A DNA stretch of 64,000 bases from Culex pipiens pallens (Eukaryota > Arthropoda > Insecta > Diptera > Culicidae): assembly GCF_016801865.2 (NCBI RefSeq), contig NC_068939.1:41702747-41766746 (forward strand). The letters are read 5' to 3'. The notes beneath the pieces are model-generated. The model was not told where the DNA came from, did not search any database, and saw only the letters and a list, made by a program, of their open reading frames with translations. The translations under genes and the position numbers were made by a program. Positions within the stretch are counted from its first letter, which is position 1. Each line of letters starts with the position of its first letter. Shown here piece by piece: positions 47,446 through 59,373 of the stretch.

Positions 47446-48182
47446 GGAAGTGGGGTAAAACGGGCTTCGAAGTTTGAGGTCCAAAAAACCTGAAAAATCT
47501 TAAAATTGCTCGCATTTCCGTAAAACTTCATCAATTCCAACTCTCGTAGATGCATTCGAAAGGTCAAAATTGATTTTTTTGAAACCTTAATATCTTTTTG
47601 CAACAGCCCCCAACACCCATACTCTTATAGGTCAAAAGATAGGTAATTTCATGGACTAAAGCCTACGGTATTAACTTTTTGGCCAATCGCAGTTTTTCTC
47701 ATAGTTTTTCGATTTTTTTACAACAAACATTTTACAACGTTAGTTTTTGCCCTGTAGGCCTCCATAGCGGCACTTTTTGGTCTAAACTTTGTCATATTCG
47801 GAATCCTCGGAAAATTTCACGTTAGTTAGACGTAAATTAAATAAAACATTTTTGAAAAAAGAAGTAGATCTTATTTACTCTGTGATCAATACGTCAAATC
47901 GTCGCCATCGTGCTAACTTGTCGTACGTGCATTTTGGGCCAATTTGAGTTAAGAACGCAATTTTGTGCAGCTCACAATGCCTCATCTTTTGACCTTCACA
48001 GATCCCCAAAATTCGATTCCAATCCTGAGATATTCAATAAAAACCATTTGACCATTTTAAAGTGCTTCAAAAGACCTTTCGAATGAATCTGAATTGATGA
48101 AGTTTTACGGAAATGCGAGCAGTTTTAAGATTTTTTAGGTTTTTTGGACCTCAAACTTCGAAGCCCGTTTTACCCCACTTCC
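47446..48182. mobile_element. Foldback element H
   Basis: The ends are perfect inverted copies of about 45 bp starting GGAAGTGGGGTAAAACGGGC (47446-47490 and 48138-48182). Pairing continues to about 130 bp (GCATTTCCGTAAAACTTCAT). The centre, 47570-48060, is not palindromic and has no coding frame. No target duplication is evident. Confidence 0.8.
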
Positions 48183-49147
48183 ATCTGTCGTAGAGGGCTC
48201 ATATTTGGCAAGAGTTCATCTCATGTATAGACAAACAAACGCTGAAAGTTTCATCAAAATCGGAGCACCTCGATACGCCCTCTAGAACAAACCGAGCAGA
48301 ATTTACAAATACTGCCTCTTATGTATTTATATAAAAAAATTATTTAGGGGCGCCGAAATCAATTGTAAGAAAATTTCTACCGAAGTGTTTAAAAAATTGC
48401 TATTGCTAAATTTAATTTTTTTATCAAAGAAGTGGCAGCAAATTTAAGGAACTTCTCAAAAAAAAAAAAAATACAGCATCACAGTTTAGACCGTTGTACA
48501 TACAATTAAGTTTAAGTCAAACTTTCCAGACTAAAAAATGTCAAACTATAATTTATTTTCACTTGTGAATCACAATCAGCCAAATTGTGAAATAATTACT
48601 ATCATATTTTAAGCTTCTTTGAAAGAAGAATTATTTAAACATTAAAGCATATACAGTACCTTTCTTTTGAAATTTTGACATTCTCGAGTTAAAAAAAGCC
48701 TTTGAGTTTTTCAGCACGATTTCCCTTTTTATAAGCAATTTCGTGAATTAAAATTTGCCAAAGCTATTTAAAAATACTAGAGTTTTGAAATAGGGAAATT
48801 GCTGTATTTTTTTTTTAATAGTCTGAAAAGCATTGGTAATGAGAAACTATTCAAACTTTTTATCCAATTGAAAAATAATAATATTTTATCAAGGATTGAA
48901 AACATTGATATAGCTTTGTGCAAAAAATAATTTTCAAGAATATTAAATTAAATTTTACGAATTTTGAATACATAAAAATAAGTACCGATGAAAAAAATCA
49001 ATGCAAATCATAATTTTAAAGAAACATTTCTTATCTTCATATTTTTACCTAATTTATTGCTCTAATTATTATCATTAACATCAGTTTCATGAGGAATTAC
49101 GCTGGATTTCAAATGATCTTTAATTGATTCATTGAAAAATTATACTC
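48183..49147. other. AT-rich spacer
   Basis: No feature supported. Confidence 0.4.
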
Positions 49148-49223
49148 CGATGCCGGTGTGCTCTATTTTTACTAAGCCTGCTGGGATTCCTAGCTAGATA
49201 GAACAAAAGAACACCGGGCATCG
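49148..49223. repeat. Short hairpin element
   Basis: CGATGCCGGTGTGCTCT pairs imperfectly with AGAACACCGGGCATCG over a 76-bp span. It lies 52 bp before the tandem duplication starts. Confidence 0.6.
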
Positions 49224-49282
49224 ATTTATTATTTTTTAATTTTGGAGAAAATCAGATCAAATTATGCAGGTCTAGAAAATAT

Positions 49283-50043
49283 CAAATTTGCTAACAAGTT
49301 TCAGAAAAATGTGCCATGATTGATCTGAAAAGAAATTTAAAAAAATCAAAACCTTGCTATCATCATTGATTTTATTAAATCTGAGAAAATATTCAGCCAA
49401 CTTCATTCAATAAATTTAAAACAATACATTTTCAATTCAACCTATCTCATATTACAGTCGACTCTCTGATTGTCAATATCCAAGGGACTGTCGAGGAAGA
49501 GAATCATCAGTTTACAGAACGATGCAAAATGAAGACTCGATTGAAAATATGTTTTTCTTGGTACCCAGCTATGGGAGAGAATCATGGCAACGTCCAGCAA
49601 ACAAAAACAAACTAATGTCAAACACCCTTCAAAGCTTCGTTTCGCTAAGAAAAATGTCTATGCAAGCCATGAGATAGTGACAATATTGACAACCGGAAGA
49701 CATTTTTAAAGCAAACAGAATCCAAGGGACCGTCGAGGAAGAGATCCTTCAAGCAAGGGAAAATATCGAGGAATGAAGTTAATTGAAGTACGCAGATTGA
49801 AGGGACTGAAGAATTCATCGATAGATGGAGAATTATTGATATCGAGAAGATCGACAGTCAGAGAGTCGACTGTATCTAATTTGCTAACAAGTTTTAGAAA
49901 AATGTACCATGATTGATCTGAAAATAAATTTAAAAAATACAAAACCTTGATATCATTATTGATTTTATTAAATCTGGGAAAATATTCAGCCAACTTCATT
50001 CAATAAATTTAAAACAATACATTTTCAATTCAACCTATCTCAT
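49283..50043 (+). repeat. Direct repeats of about 170 bp flanking a MITE (unit 1)
   Basis: 49283-49453 and 49876-50043 are direct copies (TTTGCTAACAAGTTT, CATGATTGATCTGAAAA, TTCATTCAATAAATTTAAAA) at about 92-94 percent identity. They abut the 418-bp MITE on both sides. The same arrangement occurs in unit 2 at about 54358-55118. Confidence 0.9.
49455..49872. mobile_element. pogo/Tigger-type MITE, 418 bp (unit 1)
   Basis: The ends CAGTCGACTCTCTGATTGTC and GACAGTCAGAGAGTCGACTG are inverse copies. TA flanks it at 49453-49454 and 49873-49874. Internal GGGACTGTCGAGGAAGAGA and GGGACCGTCGAGGAAGAGA are repeated. A relative of 34665-34825. Confidence 0.88.
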
Positions 50044-50095
50044 ATTATTTGAAAAATAAAACATAAAATAATTGTGGTACTGAATTTAACCTTAC

Positions 50096-50500
50096 AGCAA
50101 TTCCCCACGAAAACAGCATGATTCGAAACAAAATTTTTGTAATTAAAAGACGCAACTTTTGGTACCACAACATCTATAGATTATCGCTGAAATTTTAAAG
50201 TTATCGCAGTTTTAGTGAAAAAAGTCGATTTTTCCCCGTTTTCGTCATTTTCCCATTTTTGCGCGTGGCGCGTCGAAAAATCCAGTTTTTATTTTCAAAA
50301 AATCGTATCTCAGAGTATCGAAAACATAACTTCACCATTTTTGATATGTAATGTGAAATTTTCCGAGGAATCCGATAAAAATATTTTCAGACATAGGCTC
50401 TTTGGTCCCGAGACCTTCAAAACAGCATTTTAAGTTTTCATACGACCTTTTCAAATGTTAAGCTAGATTTTTGAAACTTCTTACTATTTTCCCCAAATAT
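50096..50500 (+). mobile_element. Family E half-element (unit 1)
   Basis: It begins with the family E end CAGCAATTCC preceded by TTA, then jumps to the centre (AAAAGACGCAACTTTTGGTA) and runs outward through TCCGAGGAATCCGATAAAAA and GCTAGATTTTTGAAACTTC. It thus keeps one terminus and one arm. Confidence 0.75.
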
Positions 50501-51025
50501 CCAAACTAATCACCCAAAATACGGCTATGGTGACATTACAGCAGAAAATTGGGCAAATTACATTATTACGGAGGTAGGGGAACAGCATCTAACTCCAGCG
50601 TGCCTCTAATGTTGGCAGGTCAAAACAGGCAGGTCAATTAAAGCTCATAAAAAGCGTTTTCAACTGAAATCGAGTGATAAATAGCTCAATAGGAAAAGAG
50701 CAAGCAAGGTTCTTTCAAAAGTTTTGCAAAAATAGTTGTTTAATTAGTGAAAATCAGCATATTGGATGGAATTAGGAGCGAGTGCTTATCCTGCCAAACA
50801 TACGAGAATTTCCCCTTTTTTATGATTTTTTCTGTCCCTCTTCAAATGTAATAATACCATGTTTTTTTACTGTGTAGGATTACTCCTTGGACCATTCACC
50901 GTCAAAGTTCAACAAAAAAAAAGTTGGATTTTTGAAGGTTTGATTTTTTTTACTTCTTTTTGGGTAATATTACATAGAAATTATGTAAAAATTGTGAACC
51001 TGATGAAAATTCACAAATATTTAAA

Positions 51026-51210
51026 ACACGGTAAAAAATTGTGTTAATTTGGATGCTGGATGTAATTTTACTTCAATTTAGACTGAAAAAGTGACATTAC
51101 ACCAGAAAGTGGTAAAATTACACATTTTCAGAGGAATAATTAAACATTTTTCTGACATAAAAGATGTACCCCTATCCAGATGTAATATTACCATGATTTT
51201 TTCTGTGTGT
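51026..51210. mobile_element. Family C MITE (unit 1)
   Basis: The ends ACACGGTAAAAAATTG and CATGATTTTTTCTGTGTGT are imperfect inverses. The interior has GTAATTTTAC and TTTAGACTGAAAAAGTGACA, as in copies 1 and 2 read in reverse. A second family C end (TAATACCATGTTTTTTTACT then GTG) lies at 50848-50875. Confidence 0.7.
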
Positions 51211-52084
51211 TACTAACATGTTGTTAGCAAAATGGCTTTTTTTTTCTTGAATTGAATATAATAAACATATTGTGTTTGAAAAATCACTTCAACACGTTTC
51301 AATTAACGACCAGCAAAAATTTACAATCCGTACGAAATGCAACAGCGTAACCGGCCAACACCCCAAAACACGAACCCAAGCTACAAAAAAAAAAAACCAA
51401 CAAACTAAAACTGTCGGAAAGATGTACCCGTTTGGGTGATTAATGGCCAGTGGTCAGCCCCAATTAACGTCGGTCGGCCGGTTCATTCGTCCGGTCCGGA
51501 GGCGACGACGACGACGATGATGGGACTTTCGGTGGCCACGCCGGCAGATCCCACAAGACAAAGTGGCCCGTTTGTTGGATAATAATTCGATTAGCTACTG
51601 TGCTCTGTGTTTTTTTTGGTTTTGTTTTGTTTCCTCTCGATGGATTTTGCAAAAGGTTTTTTTTTGCACGGTTCATTTCACGATTGATGCGCGAAATTTT
51701 ATGGCATTACTGAATTGTAGTGGGGGGAAACAAGCTTGCGAAGTGTTTGGATTAAAAATGGGGCCTTATTTTTAATTAGGGTTGGTGTGAAATCTGGTGA
51801 TGACAGATATTCTTGTAGCGCTTTGTTAAAATGTTGATATAAATTTTAGATACAAAGATAATACTTTACCTAGTCACATATAGTTGTTCAATCAAGTATT
51901 TACCTGGAAAAGAAAAAAAAATGTATGAGTAAAAAAATACTATAATATCACAAAGCAATACCAGCAACCCTGAATTTTGACAGCAAGCCGTCAGCAGTGC
52001 TGCTAGTTTTATAGCTTTATCCGCCATCAAATTTCATTACTCCAAACATCTCTCTCTTAGCCCATAATATTCATCGCGTGTGAG

Positions 52085-52113
52085 CACGTGTCAGTAGCTA
52101 GCCCACACACGTG
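52085..52113. promoter_or_regulatory. Pair of CACGTG E-boxes (unit 1), speculative
   Basis: CACGTG occurs at 52085-52090 and 52108-52113, with a TATATAAAC about 140 bp downstream (52253-52261). Canonical E-boxes are bound by bHLH factors such as CLOCK/CYCLE or Myc. Nothing here shows function, and the pair could be chance. Confidence 0.2.
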
Positions 52114-52766
52114 AGGCCCAAAATATGTGAGCCCACCATCTTAAAACCCTCGACAAAAAACAAAACAAAATGCAGCAACCCTACAAAGGAGGCCAGCTAT
52201 CATGCACGCACGACATGATTGTGTCTGTTTGCGTAAATTTTTTATTAAGATATATAAACTTTCCACATCATCTGTTGATGTGTTTGTTGCTTGGTGAACG
52301 TTTTCATGGATCATTTTCGTTGGTGTCTCTTTGTCAGTGATGAAGGTGTCAGTGAAATTGCAATAGATCCACTGTTGAAATTGTTTTAAATAAATTTAAA
52401 ATTCAAAGATAAGAGTAGAATGCTTTCTGTTTTGCTATTAATGTAACCAAGAATTGAAAAAAATATAAAGTTTTAATTAAATTTCATTTTAATATCACAA
52501 TCCACTTCCACTCCTTCTTCGTCATCTCTTTTTCAAGCAAAGAAAAATGTAACCACAACCGGCCAAATGATTAGTTGTTATGCTTTATGCTTTCGCCGCG
52601 CGCTCACCGCAAAACATGAGTAAGTGAGTTGTGAAATGAGTAAGTGAGTGAGAAGCTGCGCGTGCCCATCATCTTACAAGCGATTATGGCTTACGGCTGT
52701 TTGAGTTGGGTAGCTTTTGCTTGCTTGCTTGCTTTACGGACTTGTTTATTTACCTTTAACCCCTTT

Positions 52767-52790
52767 TGTGTGTGTGTGTGTGTGTGTGGG
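52767..52790. repeat. TG microsatellite (unit 1)
   Basis: An uninterrupted TG run. The matching run in unit 2 (57789-57808) is shorter by about two repeats, as expected for slippage after duplication. Confidence 0.95.
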
Positions 52791-53310
52791 GAGCTTTCGG
52801 AACGTTGCGGCAAGTTACGTGAATAATAATAATAACGGTTTATGTCAGTCAGTCAGTTGCACCTTCTTCGCGGTGAGTTTGTGATGACGTGAGAGAAGGT
52901 GGTGGATGGTGATTTATGCTGCCAAATTACATGCGTGCGTGGTTTGATTGATTTGAAGAAGGTGGGTGAGCTAGGCTTCTGCTGAAATTTCGGTAGCAAC
53001 GAGTGTCATCTTGATGGAATCAATCATTTTTGAGCTGATGAGCAGCTGAGTTAATATTCTATTGATAATTTATTTTTTCGATTTATTTATCTATTCCAAT
53101 TCAACGTTGTACACGAAATTCGTTTCTTATTTATTTCATTTTAACTTTTTTTAGTTTACAGCATGAATTTTAAATTGAGCAGACCTGATTTTTTTTCTTC
53201 GGTACATGCTTTGTGTGTACACGTTTTCTCATACAATATTACATGCTTTGTTCATAAAGGTGATGTGCATGCTTTTGCATGCGTTTTTACCATCGGACTT
53301 TTTGCTGTGT

Positions 53311-54147
53311 AAGTCTCATCCAGACCAACACACCATTTTCTAACGTCTCAGTCTCAGCAACATTGTTTGATGTTTCCAAAAGCGATGATTTTTATTTTTT
53401 TTAAATCAAGACTAACATTTTAAAAAGACGATATTCTGAATGTTTTTAACCTTTTCAAATGTTAGTCTAGATTGAAAAATGAAATAAAAATAGTTTTTGG
53501 AAAGATCGGAAAATTTCACAAATGTTTCATATTTTAACATTGAAAATCAAACCATAATTGCTGAGATATCGAAAATGGTGCATTAGTTGGGTGAGACTAT
53601 GAAAACAACAATTTTCATGTTTTTAAATCTTTGCATGCCAATATCTCAGCAACAAAGGGTCGTATCAACAAAGTTTTTTTTTTCAAAGTTGGACAAACAT
53701 GGCCATTAATTAAAACAATGAATGAAAATGACTATTTTCAAAAAGTTACTAAAAAATGGCTGGAAATTTTTTGCGACCAATACCTCGATTTTTTTTTTTT
53801 CAAAAAATTAATACTGATTGAAAAAGTCATAACTCAGTCAAAGATTTTTTAAACGTTCTGGAAATTTCTGAAATGTTGGCAAGGGGACATCAACCTTAAA
53901 CATATCAGAAAATAAAAAAAATAAATAAGTATTTTTGCAAATCAAGTTTAAGTGACAAAAAGTGAAATTTAAAATCACCATTTACACAAAGATACAGATT
54001 TACAGCTGCCAAATTTGTATGTAAAATTATATTGATAAACTAATTATGCAAATTGGCTTCTTTGGGCATACCAAAGGCACCAAAAAAGTTTCAGCTGGAT
54101 TGAAAAATACAAAAAAATCCAATGACCGAAATGTCAAAGAATTCCTC
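53311..54147. mobile_element. Family A half-element, copy A4 (unit 1)
   Basis: It runs from near the family A centre (TAAGTCTCATCC, CCATTTTCTAACGTCTCAG) to a decayed right end (ACCGAAATGTCAAAGAATTC). The left arm is mostly absent and internal deletions are evident around 53985-54005. Confidence 0.7.
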
Positions 54148-54529
54148 ATGTTTGAAATTTTGATTTTTTTCAAAAATCAAAAATCTATCAGTAAATATAA
54201 AAAATACGGATTATGCGAAATTGAGTTTCTGGAAAAAAAAGTTTATTAAAATTAAAAATTTGCAAAAAAAATCGTGTACCTATTTTTTAACAATCCTCAT
54301 CAATATCTACAACTTTGGGGAAGACACCAAATTGATCTGAAATTTTTTTCAAAATATCAAATTTGCTAACAAGTTTCAGAAAAATGTGCCATGATTGATC
54401 TGAAAAGAAATTTAAAAAAATCAAAACCTTGCTATCATCATTGATTTTATTAAATCTGAGAAAATATTCAGCCAACTTCATTCAATAAATTTAAAACAAT
54501 ACATTTTCAATTCAACCTATCTCATATTA

Positions 54530-54947
54530 CAGTCGACTCTCTGATTGTCAATATCCAAGGGACTGTCGAGGAAGAGAATCATCAGTTTACAGAACGATGC
54601 AAAATGAAGACTCGATTGAAAATATGTTTTTCTTGGTACCCAGCTATGGGAGAGAATCATGGCAACGTCCAGCAAACAAAAACAAACTAATGTCAAACAC
54701 CCTTCAAAGCTTCGTTTCGCTAAGAAAAATGTCTATGCAAGCCATGAGATAGTGACAATATTAACAACCGGAAGACATTTTTAAAGCAAACAGAATCCAA
54801 GGGACCGTCGAGGAAGAGATCCTTCAAGCAAGGGAAAATATCGAGGAATGAAGTTAATTGAAGTACGCAGATTGAAGGGACTGAAGAATTCATCGATAGA
54901 TGGAGAATTATTGATATCGAGAAGATCGACAGTCAGAGAGTCGACTG
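54530..54947. mobile_element. pogo/Tigger-type MITE, 418 bp (unit 2)
   Basis: The duplicate of 49455-49872, at the same position within the second segmental unit. It was copied with the segment and did not insert independently. Confidence 0.88.
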
Positions 54948-55170
54948 TATCTAATTTGCTAACAAGTTTTAGAAAAATGTACCATGATTGATCTGAAAAT
55001 AAATTTAAAAAATACAAAACCTTGATATCATTATTGATTTTATTAAATCTGGGAAAATATTCAGCCAACTTCATTCAATAAATTTAAAACAATACATTTT
55101 CAATTCAACCTATCTCATATTATTTGAAAAATAAAACATAAAATAATTGTGGTACTGAATTTAACCTTAC

Positions 55171-55575
55171 AGCAATTCCCCACGAAAACAGCATGATTCG
55201 AAACAAAATTTTTGTAATTAAAAGACGCAACTTTTGGTACCACAACATCTATAGATTATCGCTGAAATTTTAAAGTTATCGCAGTTTTAGTGAAAAAAGT
55301 CGATTTTTCCCCGTTTTCGTCATTTTCCCATTTTTGCGCGTGGCGCGTCGAAAAATCCAGTTTTTATTTTCAAAAAATCGTATCTCAGAGTATCGAAAAC
55401 ATAACTTCACCATTTTTGATATGTAATGTGAAATTTTCCGAGGAATCCGATAAAAATATTTTCAGACATAGGCTCTTTGGTCCCGAGACCTTCAAAACAG
55501 CATTTTAAGTTTTCATACGACCTTTTCAAATGTTAAGCTAGATTTTTGAAACTTCTTACTATTTTTCCCAAATAT
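55171..55575 (+). mobile_element. Family E half-element (unit 2)
   Basis: Segmental duplicate of 50096-50500, with the same structure and only a few substitutions. Confidence 0.75.
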
Positions 55576-56079
55576 CCAAACTAATCACCCAAGATACGGC
55601 TCTGTTGACATTACAGCAGAAAATTGGGCAAATTACATTATTACGGAGGTAGGGGAACAGCATCTAATTCCAGCGTGCCTCTAATGTTGGCAGGTCAAAA
55701 CTTTTACATTCAATTAAAGCTCATAAAAAGCGTTTTCAACTGAAATCGAGTGATAAATAGTTCAATAGGAAGAGAGCAAGCAAGGTTCTTTCAAAAGTTT
55801 TGCAAAAATAGTTGTTTAATTAGTGAAAATCAGCATATTGGATGGAATTAGGAGCGAGTGCTTATCCTGCCAAACATACGAGAATTTCCCCTTTTTTATG
55901 AATTTTTCTGTCCCTCTTCAAATGTAATATTACCATGTTTTTTTACTGTGTAGGATTACTCCTTAGACTATTCACCGTCAAAGTTCAACAAAAAAAAGTT
56001 GGATTTTTGAAGGTTGGATTATATTACATAGAAAATATGTGGAAATTGTGAACCTGATGAAAATTCACAAATATTTAAA

Positions 56080-56264
56080 ACACGGTAAAAAATTGTGTTA
56101 ATTTGGATGCTGGATGTAATTTTACCTCAATTTAGACTGAAAAAGTGACATTACACCAGAAAATGGTAAAATTACACATTTTCAGAGGAATAATTAAACA
56201 TTTTTCTGACATAAAAGATGTACCCCTATCCAGATGTAATATTACCATGATTTTTTCTGTGTGT
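56080..56264. mobile_element. Family C MITE (unit 2)
   Basis: Segmental duplicate of 51026-51210. Confidence 0.7.
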
Positions 56265-57103
56265 TACTAACATGTTGTTAGCAAAATGGCTTTTTTTTTC
56301 TTGAATTGAATATAATAAACATATTGTGTTTGAAAAATCACTTCAACACGTTTCAATTAACGACCAGCAAAAATTTACAATCCGTACGAAATGCAACAGC
56401 GTAACCGGCCAACACACCAAAACACGAACCCAACCTACAAAAAAAAAACCAACAAACTAAAACTGTCGGAAAGATGTACCCGTTTGGGTGATTAATGGCC
56501 AGTGGTCAGCCCCAATTAACGTCGGTCGGCCGGTTCATTCGTCCGGTCCGGAGGCGACGACGACGACGATGATGGGACTTTCGGTGGCCACGCCGGCAGA
56601 TCCCACAAGACAAAGTGGCCCGTTTGTTGGATAATAATTCGATTAGCTACTGTGCACTGTGCTTTTCTGGTTTTGTTTTGTTTCCTCTCGATGGATTTTG
56701 CAAAAGGTTTTTTTTGCACGGTTCATTTCCCGATTGATGCGCGAAATTTTATGGCATTACTGAACTAAAGTGGGGGAAACAAGCTTGCGAAGTGTTTGGA
56801 TTAAAAATGGGGCCTTATTTTTAATTAGGGTTGGTGTGAAATCTGGTGATGACAGATATTCTTGTAGCTCTTAATACTTTACCTAGTCAGATATAGTTGT
56901 TCAATCAAGTATTTACCTGGAAAAGAAAAAAATGTATGAGTAAAAAAATACTATAATATCACAAAGCAATACCAGCAACCCTGAATTTTGACAGCAAGCC
57001 GTCAGCAGTGCTGCTAGTTTTGTAGCTTTCTGTGCCATCAAATTTCATTACTCCAAACATCTCTCTCTTAGCCCATAATATCAATCATTTCATCGCGTGT
57101 GAG

Positions 57104-57132
57104 CACGTGTCAGCAGCTAGCCCACACACGTG
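57104..57132. promoter_or_regulatory. Pair of CACGTG E-boxes (unit 2), speculative
   Basis: Same pair in the second segmental unit with identical spacing (57104 and 57127). Retention carries little weight because the two units are so young. Confidence 0.2.
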
Positions 57133-57788
57133 AGGGCCAAAATATGTGAGCCCACCAGCTTAAAACCCTCGACAAAAAAAAAACAAAACAAAATGTAGCA
57201 ACCCAACAAAGGAGGCCAGCTATCATGCACGCACGACATGATTGTGTCTGTTTGCGTAAATTTTTTATTAAGATATATAAACTTTCCACATCATCTGTTG
57301 ATGTGTTTGTTGCTTGGTGAACGTTTTCATGGATCATTTTCGTTGGTGTCTCTTTGTCAGTGATGAAGGTGTCAGTGAAATTGCAATAGATCCACTGTTG
57401 AAATTGTTTTAAATAAATTTAAAATTCAAAGATAAGAGTAGAATGCTTTCTGTTTTGCTATTAATGTAACCAAGAATTGAAAAAAATATAAGTTTTAATT
57501 AAATTTCATTTTAATATCACAATCCACTTCCACTCCTTCTTCGTCATCTCTTTTTCAAGCAAAGAAAAATGTAACCACAACCGGCCAAATGATTAGTTGT
57601 TATGCTTTATGCTTTCGCCGCGCGCTCACCGCAAAACATGAGTAAGTGAGTTGTGAAATGAGTAAGTGAGTGAGAAGCTGCGCGTGCCCATCATCTTACA
57701 AGCGATTATGGCTTACGGCTGTTTGAGTTGGGTAGCTTTTGCTTGCTTGCTTGCTTTACGGACTTGTTTATTTACCTTTAACCCCTTT

Positions 57789-57808
57789 TGTGTGTGTGTG
57801 TGTGTGTG
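57789..57808. repeat. TG microsatellite (unit 2)
   Basis: Shorter allele-like counterpart of the run at 52767-52790. Confidence 0.95.
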
Positions 57809-58332
57809 GGGCTTTCGGAACGTTGCGGCAAGTTACGTGAATAATAATAATAACGGTTTATGTCAGTCAGTCAGTTGCACCTTCTTCGCGGTGAGTTTGT
57901 GATGACGTGAGAGAAGGTGGTGGATGGTGATTTATGCTGCCAAATTACATGCGTGCGTGGTTTGATTGATTTGAAGAAGGTGGTTGAGCTAGGCTTCTGC
58001 AGTAGTCGAAATTTCGGTAGCAACGAGTGTCATCTTGATGGAATCAATCATTTTTGAGCTAGTGAGCAGCTGAGTTAACCTTCTGTTGATAATTTATTTT
58101 TTCGATTTATTCATCTTTTCCAATTCAACGTTGTAGACGGAATTCGTTTCTTATTTATTTCATTTTAACTTTTTTTAGTTTACAGCATGAATTTTAAATT
58201 GAGCAGACCTGTTTTTTTTCTTCGGTACATGCTTTGTGTGTACACGTTTTCTCATACAATATTACATGCTTTGTTCACAAAGGTGATGTGCATGCTTTTG
58301 CATGCGATTTTACCATCGGACTTTTTGCTGTG

Positions 58333-59170
58333 TAAGTCTCATCCAGACCAACCCACCATTTTCTAACGTCTCAGTCTCAGCAACTTTTTTTTATATTTCC
58401 AAAAGCGATGATTTTTATTTTTTTTAAATCAAGACTAACATTTCAAAAATACGTTATTCTGAATGTTTTTAACCTTTTCAAATGTCAGTCTAGATTGAAA
58501 AATGAAATAAAAATAGTTTTCGGATAGATCGGAAAATTTCACAAATGTTTCATATTTTACTATTGAAAATCAAACCATAATTGCTGAGATATCGAAAATG
58601 GTGCATTAGTTGGTTGAGACTATGAAAACAACAATTTTCCTGTTTTTAAATCTTTGCATGGCAATATCTCAGCAACAAAGGGTCGTATCAACAAAGTTTT
58701 TTTTTTCAAAGTTGGACAAACATGGCCATTAATTAAAACAATGAATGAAAATGACTATTTTCAAAAAGTTACTAAAAAATGGCTGGAAATTTTTTGCGAC
58801 CAATACCTCGATTTTTTTTTTTTCAAAAAATTAATACTGATTGAAAAAGTCATAACTCAGTCAAAGATTTTTTAAACGTTCTGGAAATTTCTGAAATGTT
58901 GGCAAGGGGACATCAACCTTAAACATATCAGAAAATAAAAAAAATAAATAAGTATTTTTGCAAATCAAGTTTAAGTGACAAAAAGTGAAATTTAAAATCA
59001 CCATTTACACAAAGATACAGATTTACAGCTGCCAAATTTGTATGTAAAATTATATTGATAAACTAATGATGCAAATTGGCTTCTTTGGGCATACCAAAGG
59101 CACCAAAAAAGTTTCAGCCGGATAAAAAAATCCAAAAAAATCCAATGACCGAAATGTCAAAGAATTCCTC
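58333..59170. mobile_element. Family A half-element, copy A5 (unit 2)
   Basis: Segmental duplicate of 53311-54147. Confidence 0.7.
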
Positions 59171-59373
59171 ATGTTTGAAATTTTGATTTTTTTCAAAAAT
59201 CAAAAATCTATCAGTAAATATAAAAAATACGGATTATGCGAAATTGAGTTTCTGGAAAAAAAAGTTTATTAAAATTAAAAATTTGCAAAAAAAATCGTGT
59301 ACCTATTTTTTAACAATCCTCATCAATATCTACAACTTTGGGGAAGACACCAAATTGATCTGAAATTTTTTTC

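Larger units (their letters stand above)
49276..54350 (+). repeat. Tandem segmental duplication, unit 1 (5075 bp)
   Basis: The whole interval is repeated head to tail at 54351-59373. Offsets between matching points are 5075 at the left, 5052 in the middle and 5022-5023 at the right, because of a few indels. Contents: direct repeats around a MITE, a family E half-element, family C MITEs, a single-copy-looking GC-richer part (51280-53000) and a family A half. No host gene recognised; ORFs of 60-97 codons recur only because the DNA does. Confidence 0.95.
54351..59373 (+). repeat. Tandem segmental duplication, unit 2 (5023 bp)
   Basis: Near-identical to unit 1. It begins AAAATATCAAATTTGC immediately after a TTTTTTTC run and ends at the same run at 59373. 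Differences include loss of about 34 bp near 56865-56875 relative to 51825-51860, loss of about 24 bp near 56015, a shorter TG run and an extra AGTAGTCG-type insertion near 58000. Confidence 0.95.

Noticed and set aside
49706..49999. 97-codon frame repeated identically at 54781-55074
   Set aside because: Its conservation comes from the recent segmental duplication. It lies across a MITE and a direct repeat, so it is not evidence of coding.
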